A stretch of DNA of 64,000 nucleotides from Fratercula arctica (taxonomy: Eukaryota > Chordata > Aves > Charadriiformes > Alcidae). Where the stretch lies: the NCBI GenBank assembly GCA_947846985.1, contig CANTUZ010000002.1:134439889-134503888 (forward strand), written 5' to 3'. Below the pieces are notes generated by a model. It made no database searches. It saw only the letters and a program-made list of their open reading frames with translations, and was not told the DNA's origin. The position numbers and the translations under genes are program-made. Every line of letters begins with the position of its first letter. Positions within the stretch are counted from its first letter, which is position 1. Positions 1 through 12,056 of the stretch are shown here, piece by piece.

Positions 1-3000
1 TTTTAGTTTCTGGGTCAGAAACAAGGCTTGGGTAGTAACTTTGTACTTCTTGGAAGACATCATGTGCTTTCAACCAATTCACTCCTGTGGTGCTGTGCAG
101 TGGGAGGTCAGCTGAAAAGTTTAAGATAACCCAGAACAATTTAAATCACACAGTTTTAGCAAGGGTCTGTTAGTTTTAAACACTAGCACAGTTTGGCCAA
201 GGACTATGTGTAGATCGATTCTTCAAAGTTGAATGCACATTTAAGTAAGACCTGGAGGCTTGCTGCAAATGGTTTTATGCTTATTCTTTTTCAAGACTTC
301 CTTTATAAAAGTTTATAACTGGGTGACACTTTCTAGTTTATACCAAACTTTTGTAATGGTGAAACTTAAAGAGTACAGGATGATCATCCTGTCCATAACT
401 GCGACCACAGCCTCAGGGAATATAAATCTGTTGTCCTATTCTCTACATTGTTGTTCTAATGAATGCCTGTTTTACGGTGTTGGGTTTTTTTGGTTTGGTC
501 TTCCCCCCCCCCCCCCCAAAGATGTCACAGAAGTAGTCTTCTTAGTTAACAACATATTATATTTTCAAATTTTTTTAAAACTAGAGTTTTTAGAAATACC
601 CAAAATAGTTATTGACCACTGGTAAAAACTGAGAGGGCAAACTATTGGTATGCCTTAGTGTGTGATTTAATGCTTTTGTATGCGTGGGGTTTTGTGGGAG
701 CTGAAAGACTTGCTTTTTGTTACCAACTTTCTGAAATTACTCTTCTGCCCTATTATTTTGTCTTGTTTTCATTCCTTTTCCAAATGAAGTTCATAGATTG
801 TTCACGAACAATCAGCCAGTAGACATTTCCATCTGCTAGAATACCCTATTTAAGCAGCGGTAGTTAGGGTTGTTTAGAAGAAACGCAGGAGACCAATATT
901 TGCAAGTATCACCATTTTGGAGATGAACATTGAGTATTTCAAGTAAGTCTGGAAATGTCTTGAAACTGGGAAGAGAAGAACCACCAGCATTCAATGAAGA
1001 CCTGGTTTTCCTAATGTGTCTTTCTCTCAAATGTAGCACCTCCAGCATGTGCTGGAGTTCAGTTAAACTGGGACCCTTCAGCTGGGAATATAGGAAATAT
1101 AGGAATATAGGGCAGTCCTAGTCACCAGTCTGGTGTTGGCATTGCCACCCACCTTTTACACAAGAGTCAAGGAGCACCTTGGGGGAAAACTGACATTACA
1201 GCCCCTGCTCCTGGGGAGTGGCATGTACTTTGTGTGGCTGGATCACCGCATGAGCACAGATGTGATTCCCAGCAAATGGACTTCACTGACCCCTCCTGTT
1301 CCCTTCTCCTGTGAGATGAGCGGGCATCTAGGGAATCCTGCTGCCCGGCACCAGGGCTCACCCTTCCTGGGACAGTGCCCTACGGGCTGGCCCACCACCT
1401 GTCTTCCCTCCCATGCCAGTGGTAGTACATCACTTGTAACTTTTTCAGGGACTGAAGGGGAGTCCTCATGCTTCTCTGCCTTGTCTTGTGCCCCGGCTCT
1501 TCACTTTCAGGTTCAATGGTGGGTTCCCAGTGTATTTAGCAGCCTACAATGATGTTAGATGTACTTAGTCACTTAATCATAGGTTATGCAAGGAAGTAGC
1601 TGGTTGGATTGCTGTCTTGGACATTCAGTGGGTTTTCTGGAGCTTTCTGAATATTTTCCTGCCCTCTGTCTTCTCCTGTTAACCCACATAATCTCTTCTT
1701 TATTCAAAGAAACATGGGCAGTGGTCCAGCAAGGCTGCACATATCACAAACACTCGTAATTTTACTTTGTCTATAACAGAAGCTGAGGAGGGAATCCAAA
1801 TGGAGAGATTAGAGTTAATCCTTAGAAGTAAGATGAAGTTCACAAATTGTTTATTTGACAAGTTACTTTATTTGTCTAGCTGCTGCCATCTATATAGTCC
1901 ACCTATCCCTTCTTCATAAAGAGATCATTTATCGTTCAGAAGCATGGCTCAGTTTTTTTCTGTGCTGGTGCACACAACTAATGCATGTCATTAATGCGAT
2001 CCAGAGGGACCAGTTCAGAAGATGAGAGGATAATTTACTCACCATGTGCATTCAATCCTCGGCCTCCTTGCTGAGATTCCCCTGCTGGTTTGGATTCTGT
2101 TTTCTGACATAAACCTTCCCTACCTGTAATAACCAGAAATGGAGTGAGCCTACTAGTTTAATTCAAGGATAGGATAATACAAATTCTGTTTGCAACCTTT
2201 GGAATTAAGAAAGCTCAATTCTGTTTTAATCTGCAGACCCATGCCTAGTTCTGTGATTGCAACTTCTGTACAAGTTGAGAGCTATGTTAGGAAAGACTGT
2301 GGGATAATTATAATATGTAAAATATGAATAAATTATTCATATTGATTACACTGGAAATAAATCTGGTTTGACTCCACATGAGAAAGAAAATTCTGGGGGG
2401 ATGAATCTATTTCAAGATGTGCTGTGCTGCAGGCGTGTTGCACAGTGCTGGAGGTACCAAAGTGGCTTGGCCTTAGCAAGAGCCTGCTCCTTGCAGCTCT
2501 GTAACCTCCCCTTGAAGCCATTGAGCCATTAGCTGGAGCCTCTCTGCCACCATTTTTCCATTATTTTTTTTCATGCTGTTATTCTTGTATCATTTGCATG
2601 GACTTACACCTGCAAATCCTGACAGTGTTGTTAGGCAGGCTTTCATGGAAGTAGCTACCACTAGTTTGAGAACCACCCCTCTTTCCCCTCTTTCTTTCCC
2701 TCCTTTTTGTTGATTTTATTTTATGTTAAAGAAACCAAACGCTCTGCACAACAAAGTAGATAATAGTCATCCAAATGCTCCATAAACATTATCCAATAAT
2801 ATACGTGGACAAAAGCTTAACAGTCAAGGTACAGCACTTGCATCTGATTAGCCTACTCTGGTCAGTGCTAACAGCATCATAAGCATGAGCAATCCATACA
2901 GAATTTGAGTAGGTCTCAGTGAAACATTTAGGATGAGGGGAAAAGTCCTCCTTCTCCTCTTCATCATCACCACCTGCCTCTGTCACCACTGGAGGCACTG

Positions 3001-4390
3001 TCCAGAGGATGATGCGCACCTGGGACCCCATGGCTGCCCATACTGGCTGGCCTCTGGGGAGTTTTTCCTCCTTCTTCCCATGTTTTCCCCTCTCCTGTTT
3101 TCTTTTCTCTGTCCTTCTCCTCTGCTTTTCGTTTTGTTTTTCCCCCCAAATTACTTTGTCTGTTAGAGTCAATGCATGTCATCAGCAGTGGGTCCTGCTA
3201 ATAAATCTTTGTGCAGGTTACTCTGCCTCAGCATCCTTTGTGCAGCAGGAAAATTGATGATCAAGGTTGAAGTAGAAAACTGTAAGAGGAAGTGAAATGT
3301 TGTGATCCAGACAGGTAAAAGCTGAAGAGGAAAGAGGGGTCGAGCAGCAGGACCTTAGGGCAGATGTAGCACCGGTATGGATATGCTGGTGTGGTTGTGC
3401 TCATCTCTGCTATCAAAGAGCTCTTGTGAGGGTACAGATTGCAACAAGAAAATTATGGTATGCTTTCAGCTCTCTCTGCAAAAGTGTACTTTTTCTGGAA
3501 TAAATGCAGCTGTGCAAGGACTTCACTGGCACTGATATGTCAGTCACAAGGACTCTTAGTGCGAGCAAATGGTTGTAGGACACCAGACATGCACCAGGTT
3601 GTGCATGTCGAAGAAAGCGGGATGCGGGCAGAGGCATGGACTTACATCCCCAGCTGGTCCCAGCATGTTTCCTCTGACAGAATGGGACACAGAATGTGTC
3701 AGAGCTCTTTTTCAGCCCATGAATGATTCTGGCCCTCCCGCAGATTGCTTATTAAATGTCTGTTAAATTGTTTCTCCTCCTTCCTGGTACAGAGGGTGCC
3801 GGACGCTATGTAATCCCCCCTATAGGTAGGAGAGGATCCCAAGCAGTGAGCAGTCTTGAGGATGTGTTAGCCTGAAGGCTGGCTTGTGTGCGGGTGCCAC
3901 AGGGCTGAGGTCCCCAGCATGGGCTGGCTGGGCACTACATGACACCAGCGGTCCCTGCCTCTGCCTGTCACCCTCATCAGAGCTTGAGGCACCTGTCAGA
4001 AGCCTGTCTGCAGATCTCTAGAGCCAGGAGACTCTGTAAAGTGACCTATTTTCACATTTGCTACTCCTTTTGCTTACAAAAGCAGATTTAGCTTGGTCCT
4101 TATTTTGTTTCAATTCTATTGTGTGTATACGAATTGTATATTCCGTGGGAAAATATAACTAACTGACTTAGTCACAAAAAGATACAATATCAAATATAGT
4201 GCTATTTTTTTCTATTCATAAGTAATTGATAGAAAACAGCAGGTATTATATTTTGTCTTGGAGCAGATAACATTCAAGAAAGAAGAAAAGGAAACCTCTC
4301 CTTTTCCCATGGGTAGAGGACTGATAAATTATTCCATGATAGATAAAGATAGAACTCATGCAGGTAACAAAGCTCTGGCAAAAAAGCACA
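1..4390. other. Unique noncoding sequence
   Basis: No gene is recognised here. The stretch holds a C15 run (503-517, listed separately) and two GC-richer patches, about 1130-1520 and 3780-4020. The first patch carries an open frame of 139 codons on + (1133-1552), but its translation is rich in Pro, Ser, Thr and Cys without any motif I recognise, and it overlaps another open frame on -. I see no splice-site pairs that would frame a convincing exon and no transposon termini. It reads as intronic or intergenic sequence. Confidence 0.6.
503..517. repeat. Poly-C run (C15)
   Basis: Fifteen consecutive C, preceded by a T/G-rich stretch and followed by AAAG. Mononucleotide C runs of this length are uncommon in AT-rich sequence and are prone to length change and sequencing error. 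The minus strand is a G15 run that could stack as a G-tetrad structure. Confidence 0.95.
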
Positions 4391-4434
4391 TAATAGTAAT
4401 AGTGATAGTAATAGTAATAACAGTAATAATAAAA
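4391..4434 (+). repeat. Degenerate AAT/TAG-type microsatellite
   Basis: An imperfect array of TAATAG and TAATAA units with occasional G and C substitutions, about 44 bp long. It lies inside an 81-codon open frame whose translation becomes an Ile/Val run, so that frame is a by-product of the repeat. Confidence 0.85.
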
Positions 4435-7400
4435 GATGAATGTATGCTTAGACTGCTAAAAACTTGTTTGGATGCTGAGTTCCAAAGCTTGCCATATTAT
4501 TAAATCTAGAAGAAAAGCTTTTCATTGCTCTTAAATTAAAAAAACAAAAAACAAACCAAAACAAAAAAAAACCAAAAACAAATAAACAAAAAACAAGCCA
4601 CTGTACAAATACAGTGGATTTGAGGGTTTGACTGACAATAGATAACCCAGAACTCTTATTTTTGCTTGTTTTTTTTTTTCGCATTTATGCATAACACAAA
4701 GTTGAAATTCCAGTATAAGAAGAATCTGTATCTCCAGCTGTCTTTGCATCTATGAAATAGAGAGAACATACATGTCCAAAACCTTTGAAAGGCAAGACAA
4801 TTATCCTGGAGGAAGCTGAAATAAGAGAAAAGGGGTAAAATGGTACCTTACCCATTCCTGTCCCTGACTGGCCCATTCATCACCCTTTTGTTTCCATTGG
4901 TTTGTTCTTCATCACAAGGAATATTCCTTCAGCGCGTTCCTTCATTGTTGCTCTTGAGCTGTCATTAGTATCATTGGTATATCATATACCCAATGTGTTG
5001 TTAAGACTCAGTCAAGATTCCTGGTCTCTTACACGACAGCTCTAAGTGTGCTCTCAGAGCACTTAGCTTGAGAAAAAGAACAGAGTTTCCACACTGTTTG
5101 TTTGATCAAGCCCAGTTCTCCTAGTCTGGTGCTCCTCAGTCCATTCTTGATGACCTGCTGGGTGGTTTGGCCGAGGTCTGCTCCATGGGAATCTGCTGAC
5201 CTGTGCCTGGGACCTGCAGTGCTGCTGTGGCTGCTCTGATGGGCCAAGGGGGATGATAAGAGAAATCCACGTGGAGAAGTTCATCAGTGAAATCCACACC
5301 TGGCCAAGACATAATTTTCCAGTGTTCTAGGTATTGGCTAGAGTCTGTCATTGGAATAATTCACCAAGAACATGGCAAAAACATTCACTGATTATTATGA
5401 GCTAGATCGTGGGCTCTGTGCACAGACTTATTCCACTTAAAAAGTCTTGTCTTGTTCACTGCATCCAATTCATCATCATGAAAAAAATGAAGAAAAGATT
5501 AAAGGTTGGTTTTAATGAAATACAAGAGAATTAACTCACAAAATGTGTCCACATTCTTATATTTCATGCAGTCCCCTGCTGATTACATCTTTTATTGATA
5601 TCCATCTGAGTTGGTGATGAATCTCTTCTATGTATTCTTCACTCCTCCAGTGTAATTGAGCCTTACCTATCTGAGGTATATTTAGATAACTGGCTGACTG
5701 TGGTGCTGTGCAATTGATTTTAAATTGATGCTGAATAGTGGAATAGATGCTTGTGGTACAAAATAATAAATGGAAGCAGCTCTGAGATCTGTGCAAGAGC
5801 AGTTCAGAGATCAGGGTTAAATGAGACCTTGTGAAACTGGGCACAAATCTGCGCAAGTCACTGGAATCACTTATGCCAGGGCTGAGTGTGGCATAGCAGG
5901 CTATGAGCTGGGTTTGCAAAGCTTTCTGAGTGTACAAAATACCATTTGAGCTGAGCTTTACTTGTAGGTCTTTGTCTAACATAGGGAAAACTTCAGATAT
6001 TTCAAAATTTACTAGAGAATTATGATAGCAAAAATGGAAACCTGCTGTTTTGGAATAGAAGCTATTCAGGTATTTAGGGCACTAAAAGTACATCATGGTA
6101 AATAAAGGTCTGAATCTCTGTTTTCTCTGGCTTGGAACAAGGACTTAAACATAGTTGTCCCTCTCTTCAGAGGACAACACAGCATAATTTGCCATTTGGC
6201 TCTCCTGGTAGGTCATTCTTCACCTGTCCTCTGAAATGGCAGACAGATCTAAGATGTTTCCAGCATAAAAGTTACAAATGCCTCATTCTGGAAATGTTTG
6301 CATGAAATTAAACTATTTTCAGAAATTAAGTTAAGCTTAACATTGTATCACCTAGCTCCTTAGTACCTGTATCTCCTTTCCCTGAGAATATGGCCTGACC
6401 TGATCTTCAGCCCGTTCTCTGATGTGTCTTCAAATCGACTGAATTTTGTGTTAGGCATCTAATGACTCTTTGGAGGTAAAAAAAAGTTATAACTTGTGAT
6501 TTTGAAAGTTGCAATTTTTAGAATGGATGTCAACATAGATGTTTAGACTTGCTGATATGGTAGGTAGAAGCTCATTGCAGCTTCACCAGTTATGTAAAAA
6601 CCCTTTCCATTGTATTTACGCTGGGAAAATGGTGCCTCTCTGCTAACGTCTGTATGTCAAAGACAAGGATGGTCTTATTTTGAGCTTAGCTGAGTAGCAA
6701 AAAACCTCATGATCTACTCTGTTTCTTGGGCTGATGGTTTGTAAATAGACTCAGAGCTGAACTGGGGATTTTCTGCTGCGTTGCCATTCATTAAGTAGCC
6801 TGAAGTAAAAGAAAAGGCTGAAGGTCTGACTTGCTTGGCGGCAGGCAGCAAAGAAGAAATCCTGAGCTTGCATCTCTGCCATTCGGTTTAAAAATATTGA
6901 ATGCATCTGATGAAATGAAACATTATTCCTGCCCATTTTAATTCTCTCTAAAACTTTTGCAGACTGGCTTTCCACAACAAAATGTGAAGGTTTCTCTGCT
7001 TCTCTGGCCGTGTCCTGGAAGATGCCTATTGCTCCCAGCTGCCTTTGAACTAATTGAGCTGCAGCTCAGATAACAGGACTCTCAGTTTTGCCAATTGCGT
7101 TAATTTGAACTTGTCAAGTAGGTGAGAAGAGAAATGAAAATAACTAAGCCAGAGGTACATTTTTTATGGCAAAATTGGACGTAAGGAAAACGTCCTTTTA
7201 CAGGTTCGAGCTGAAGTGGAAGGTATATTTTACAGATGGAAAGGAATTTTTGCTTAAACCATTCTTGTCCATTTTTCTTGAAGTGAAAGGATGGAGTCAA
7301 GTTCTGAAGCAATTTATTTTAAAATCAAAAACTTACTAACAGGTTGCAAGGAATAAAAAGTAGTAAAGTGTGTCTATGGACTGAATTGTATACTTGGAAG

Positions 7401-7838
7401 GTTTTGTCAGTTATTTCCCTTGATGTGGTTTTCTGTTTACTTGAGGTACTATACAGATAAGAAAGTTTCAGATTCTTGACACAACAGTAGTACAGGTGTT
7501 TAATATCATACTTCAGAAATTTTTAAATAGCAATATTTTTAGTAATCTTTTGAAAATCCTAATGATGATTTTGAATTCTTACAGTCTTCCCCTGTTGAAT
7601 GATTTCGTAGTAGTTTTTTCCATGTGATCAGTGGGCTGAACATCATAAAATGGGAATGTCATAGTAAAACATTTACATTGGCTTTCACATTTTTTCAATG
7701 ATGGAGGCAGGCTTTCCTGAACCAGGATCAGGAACTGAAGGTTGTTCAAGGTAAGAAGCACCCTTGAGAGTATGCCTGCATTTGTATGTATGTCATGTAG
7801 GGGCACCCACCAGACAGGAGAGCTTGGAAAGTTGAAGG
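4435..7838. other. Unique noncoding sequence with one A-rich tract
   Basis: No gene is recognised. About 4538-4597 is an A-rich low-complexity tract of AAAAC/AAACC-like units, and a T run of about 11 follows near 4669. A 141-codon open frame on - (5557-5982) has no family motif and no supporting splice signals. The rest is AT-rich single-copy sequence up to the CR1 junction. Confidence 0.6.
4538..4597 (+). repeat. A-rich simple repeat, (AAAAC)n-like
   Basis: A run of A tracts broken by single or double C, about 60 bp long. It has no adjoining SINE or LINE body that I recognise, so it is treated as low-complexity sequence rather than the tail of a retrotransposon. Confidence 0.8.
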
Positions 7839-8284
7839 GTGACAACGAAGCTGGTGAGGGGTCTGGAGAATAAGTCTTACGAGGAGCGGCTGAGGGAACT
7901 GGGGTTGTTCAGCCTGGAGAAAAGGAGGCCGAGGGGAGACCTTATCGCTCTCTACAACTACCTGAAAGGAGGGTGTAGAGAGGTGGGGGTCGGTCTCTTC
8001 TCCAAGTAACAGGCGATAGGACAAGAGGAAACGGCCTCAAGTTGCACCAGGGGAGGTTTAGACTGGATATTAGGAAAAATTTTTACACTGAAAGGGTTGT
8101 TAAACATTGGAACAGGCTGCCCAGGGAAGTGGTTGAGTCACCATCCCTGGAGGTATTTAAAAGATGGTAGGCATAGTGCTTAGAGATATGGTTTAGTGAT
8201 GTTTTTTTGTCAGAGTTAGGTTGATGGTTGGACTTGATGATCTGAAAGGTCCCTTCCAACCTAGGCAGCTCTATGATTCTATTT
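7839..8284 (+). mobile_element. CR1 LINE, 5'-truncated 3' end (copy 1)
   Basis: CR1 is the dominant LINE of birds and other sauropsids; most copies are 5'-truncated. This copy starts inside the last part of ORF2 (reverse-transcriptase C-terminal region). Reading on +, the translation carries the familiar [31 protein letters not shown] and RLDI segments. It then runs into the 3' UTR (GTTGGACTTGATGATCT, then GTCCCTTCCAACCTA) and ends in the CR1 octamer-type tail (CTATGATTCTATTT). The frame is broken: near 8000-8005 a C is missing from the run before AAGTAAC, so the reading shifts after FSK into a stop, with the ancestral frame resuming at +1. A TAG also interrupts the frame near 8166. It is a dead copy. 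Its sequence differs clearly from copy 2, so the two belong to different CR1 subfamilies. Confidence 0.95.
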
Positions 8285-11200
8285 GAACTGTTCCCTTGCT
8301 CACGGGACCTGCATCAGTTCTGCTACCAGAGTGTGTCTGGAAGATGGGCTGAGGTTGCTACTTCTCACACTAAAGTATTCATTTATGGTCTGTTTCTTTG
8401 ATGTCAGTATACTTGTACCTGGGCTGCATTTGAAACTGCTCTGTGATCCTATTAAAATGGGAATGACTTTGTATCACTGTCCTGCAAAGGAGGAGTCAGC
8501 AGCTACTGTCAGGCAGTCTGAGAAACTGGGACAGTGAGTTCTTGGCTGTTTCCATCTTGCTAAGCGAATGGGAAGTTGAACAGCCCAGTTAAGAGTCAGG
8601 TCTGGTCTGGTGTCTTCGCCAGTAAGTGCTAACCATGACTGGCTGTAAGAAGTGCCGTTATTTAACTAAAATTCTCACTATTGTAGAAAAAGCTGTACTG
8701 AAAAGAGATTTTTACTGTGTTCAGCCCTGAAATGCAAAAGAAATGTATTTTGATCTGCATGTGGTTATGAGTGTGATTACTTCCTTATTGCAAAACACGG
8801 TATAAATAACAGCCCTAGATGCAGCCTGGCAAGCATTATTGGCATTATTGGCGATGAGTGCGAAAGGAGGACACTCGGTCATTTGCAGAATTGGGCTGTT
8901 TGTGATTGAAGTTGGTGGAAGGGAGGCTAGACTGTAATTTTACTGAATTAATCTCATGCTTAGAGATTAATTTTAAACTTTTTTTTTTCTTTTTTTTTTT
9001 ATCCTAGGGGAAGATTATCTGTTTGTTTGGCTTAACATTCAGTGACATTTACACTGGGTCTGAATGGCTCACATAATTTAATTTTTAAGTCTGAAACTAA
9101 TTTTGCATTTTGAATCCCCTTTCCTCCCCCCACTGCTCAGAGGGGAGCTGAAGATTGTTTTAGCTGTCTCATAACCTATGAGCAGTTGATTTATTTTAGT
9201 TTTAATCAAGTTGTGTATAAACAAAATGCTTGCTTCTAGGCATTCCTCCTGAATGTTGAGGAGCTAGCATTTTTATAATTTTATAAGAAATACATTGATA
9301 AACTGAATGAATTTGTAAACATATATTTTTCCTTAATACATGATTGGTAGGAGCCATATGGGGATAGTGAGGATTAGAATTATCCAAACAGTAGCAGAAT
9401 TAAAAACAAAAATCTGCTAATATATTACTTATACAGGGAGGAGACTGTAAAAAACCTGAAAAAATCTTATTAGTATTTGTATTTTAAAAAAATTGAGTTA
9501 TAGTTGGTGCAGTTGAGTGTTTGCTTCAGGGACTGTGTATATTGAATCTGATTTGGATCACCTCTGTGTGTGCAGCTAGGCATCCTTCTGGAACACAATA
9601 CACAAGCCTACTTTATCTACCCTATTGCGAATCAACCCCCCACCCCAAACTGGTTAGAAAGGTACTGAGGCTTCCTTCTGTTTCTTTTTAGTTGCATCAT
9701 TTTTCACCTGTATTCACTGGTGTTTCTTTTCGAGTGTAAACCGGGTGTCACTGATCCTCCGCTGTTAACTAAGAATTAAAGCACGATGTAACTAACTTTA
9801 ATTGCAATTCCATTTGTAGATCAAGCTGTTCTCTCCTTATGTCCCATGAGACCAAGATGTGGCATCAACTGTGAAACCAGTTTCTATCAGACATTTAAAA
9901 CAAGGCAGAGAGATTACTGTGTGCATATTCATAAATTAAAAAAAAAAAAAAGACTGGAATTCATTTGTTTGTGTTTTTTTCCCCAGTCTCATATACCGTT
10001 GTAGAAAGTGTTTTATTCTAGGTGAATGGGTATGTGAAAGGGTATTTTGTCCCTTTAGATAACTTGATTCAGATTTGAGTACAGATGAAAGCATGCCTGA
10101 CATTTATTTCCAAGACTGTATTGGGAGAGAGGGAGACTCTATTCAGCAGCTGAGTTTTGTGTTTATGCTGAAAGGCAGCAACATGCTAATGTACCACAGA
10201 ATCCTTTCTTACAGATCCTAAAGAAACTGCACTGGGATTTCACTGACATAGTGTATCAGGCTTCAGCAAGGTAAATTTTGTTAAGGACTTACGCATATTC
10301 AGTAGTGGATGTCAGTGAGAGGACTAATGTATTTATTGTGACAGTGAAAATGGAAGATTTTAGCACATGTTGTGGAATTACTGTGCTCAGAAGCCCATAG
10401 AACAATACCGGTTCTTTTTCATATCTATCATACCAAATCATCTTTAGAATACAAAATTAAAAGATACTTAGTTTTGTTGCAGGGATATAACTTCAGTGAA
10501 CCATCAGAAGCCCACATCTACCTCTAGCAAATTTTTTAAGTTTTCCCAGTGGATGAAGGATCAGATCTTTCTGGTATGAATTCTGCTGTGGAAAAAATGG
10601 CTCAGCTGCCATTATTAGTGGTGGCGCAATGTGAAGATTAAAGCTAAGATGAGAGTTTTTCCAGTTTGCAATAGCTTCCGTGCCAGCTGGAGACTGCCAG
10701 AAAGCATTGTGCTCCTGTCAGTTCCCATCACTCTTTCTAGAGCCTTTTTGGAAAGGTGATGCTGAAGGTCTGTTTTTGCTGAGAGCTCCCTGTGCCTGGG
10801 GAATTATCAGAAGGGGAATACAGACCTCATTTCTGGTCTTCTGCACACCATGAACAGCACTTAGGAAGTAGAGCATTTGGCCTTGTGTGCTGTACTTGTA
10901 TTAAGCTGCTCCTTGCTCTCAGATGCTGCCAAAATATATATATCAAAGTTAAATTCCACGTCATTCTGATGTCTGCCTGTGAATACCCTGAAAAGTCATT
11001 GCACCGTTGACTTGCAATGTAAAATGTGAGTCAGACGTCTCCCCACTGACTCTCTCTGCCTTTCCTGCTAATGATTTTATGGTAATAAGCTCACTTGGAG
11101 ATAGCAGATGTACAGGAAGACTGAGTCTCTTGCCCAAACAACGTACAGGCTAAATCCAACGAAAGGAAGAGATGAAGATGTGCGGAAAAGGCATGCCATA

Positions 11201-12033
11201 TATATATCAAGCAGACACGTTGATGACAGACATGTGCTGATGGTAATTTGCACTCTTCATTGGTATTGCTTGAGTAAACATGAATTACTTCAAACTTCCC
11301 AGTCTTCAGACCTTAAGAAGGCAATAATTTCAATCATTTTTTTTCAGTGAATGCGTGCGGTATGGAAACACATCCCTCCATTGCTGCTTTGTGGTTGGAA
11401 ATTGTTTTTTGCCCGATGTCCTGCTGAGACTTTCAGCTACTTGCAGCTTGTGCCACCTGCAGCTGCTGTTACTCCAAAGCGTTGCTGCGGGAGAGGTGTG
11501 AGCTCGGTGTTCATGTTTTGTGTCAGGACTGAAGGCTGTGGAGTAAGTGTGCTGTTGGGAGGAAAGGGCTTGCAGTAGCAGCTCCTCACTCTGTCCGTGA
11601 TCCTGCGGGGAGGTCAAGGCCATTGCTCTCCAGTGCGTGTATGAGCAGGCCGTGGACCCAAGAAAAGCAGGTAAAATGCAGCAAAGAAGATACATTATTT
11701 TCAGCTCCTTGCTTACCTGCTGCTTTAATCTCAGGGGCACAGAATAAGTAAAGATGCCGAGGTAGTTGCAGACAAATGGTATTTTTACAAAGTTAAAGTG
11801 TAATCCTCCAGGTAGGAGAAGGCAAGCTCTCCCTGATGGTGGATCAGGCTTTGCTGAAGGCTTCAGCCTGCTCACCACTGAGCACTGTATTCACTGGCTG
11901 TCAGATGAGCCCCTAGTTAATTTTACTCTTTATACCCCTTCTTGGAAGAAATCAAGCAGTGCAGAATGGGACAGTCAAATTCTGGTGACTCTGTGGCCTT
12001 GCCTCAGCTATCCCAGGCACAAGCGTGGAGCTG
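8285..12033. other. Unique noncoding sequence
   Basis: No gene is recognised. T-rich runs occur near 8980-9000, an A run near 9938-9950, and a short perfect hairpin lies at 8946-8972 (arms AATTAATCTC and GAGATTAATT, 7-nt loop). The 182-codon open frame on - at 11330-11878 has no recognisable domain, and an unrelated open frame covers part of it on +, so I treat it as chance. Confidence 0.6.
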
Positions 12034-12056
12034 CCCCCCCCCCCGCCCCCCAACCC
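12034..12056 (-). repeat. C-rich tract; G-quadruplex motif on the minus strand
   Basis: The + strand reads C11, G, C6, AA, CCC. On the minus strand this is GGG-TT-G6-C-G11, which satisfies a four-run G-quadruplex pattern with loops of 1-2 nt. It sits in a moderately GC-rich patch (about 11990-12080). No promoter or repeat family is evident around it. Confidence 0.85.

Noticed and set aside
1133..1552. 139-codon open frame on + in a GC-richer patch
   Set aside because: Pro/Ser/Thr/Cys-rich with no motif. GC-rich patches have fewer stop codons, which explains its length.
5557..5982. 141-codon open frame on -
   Set aside because: Chance frame in AT-rich sequence; no domain recognised.
7195..7215. 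GGTTCGA-like word resembling a tRNA B box
   Set aside because: The rest of the B-box consensus, an A box and a cloverleaf fold are missing.
11330..11878. 182-codon open frame on -
   Set aside because: No recognisable domain, odd composition, overlapped by unrelated open frames on +. A frame of this length is expected by chance in 64 kb.
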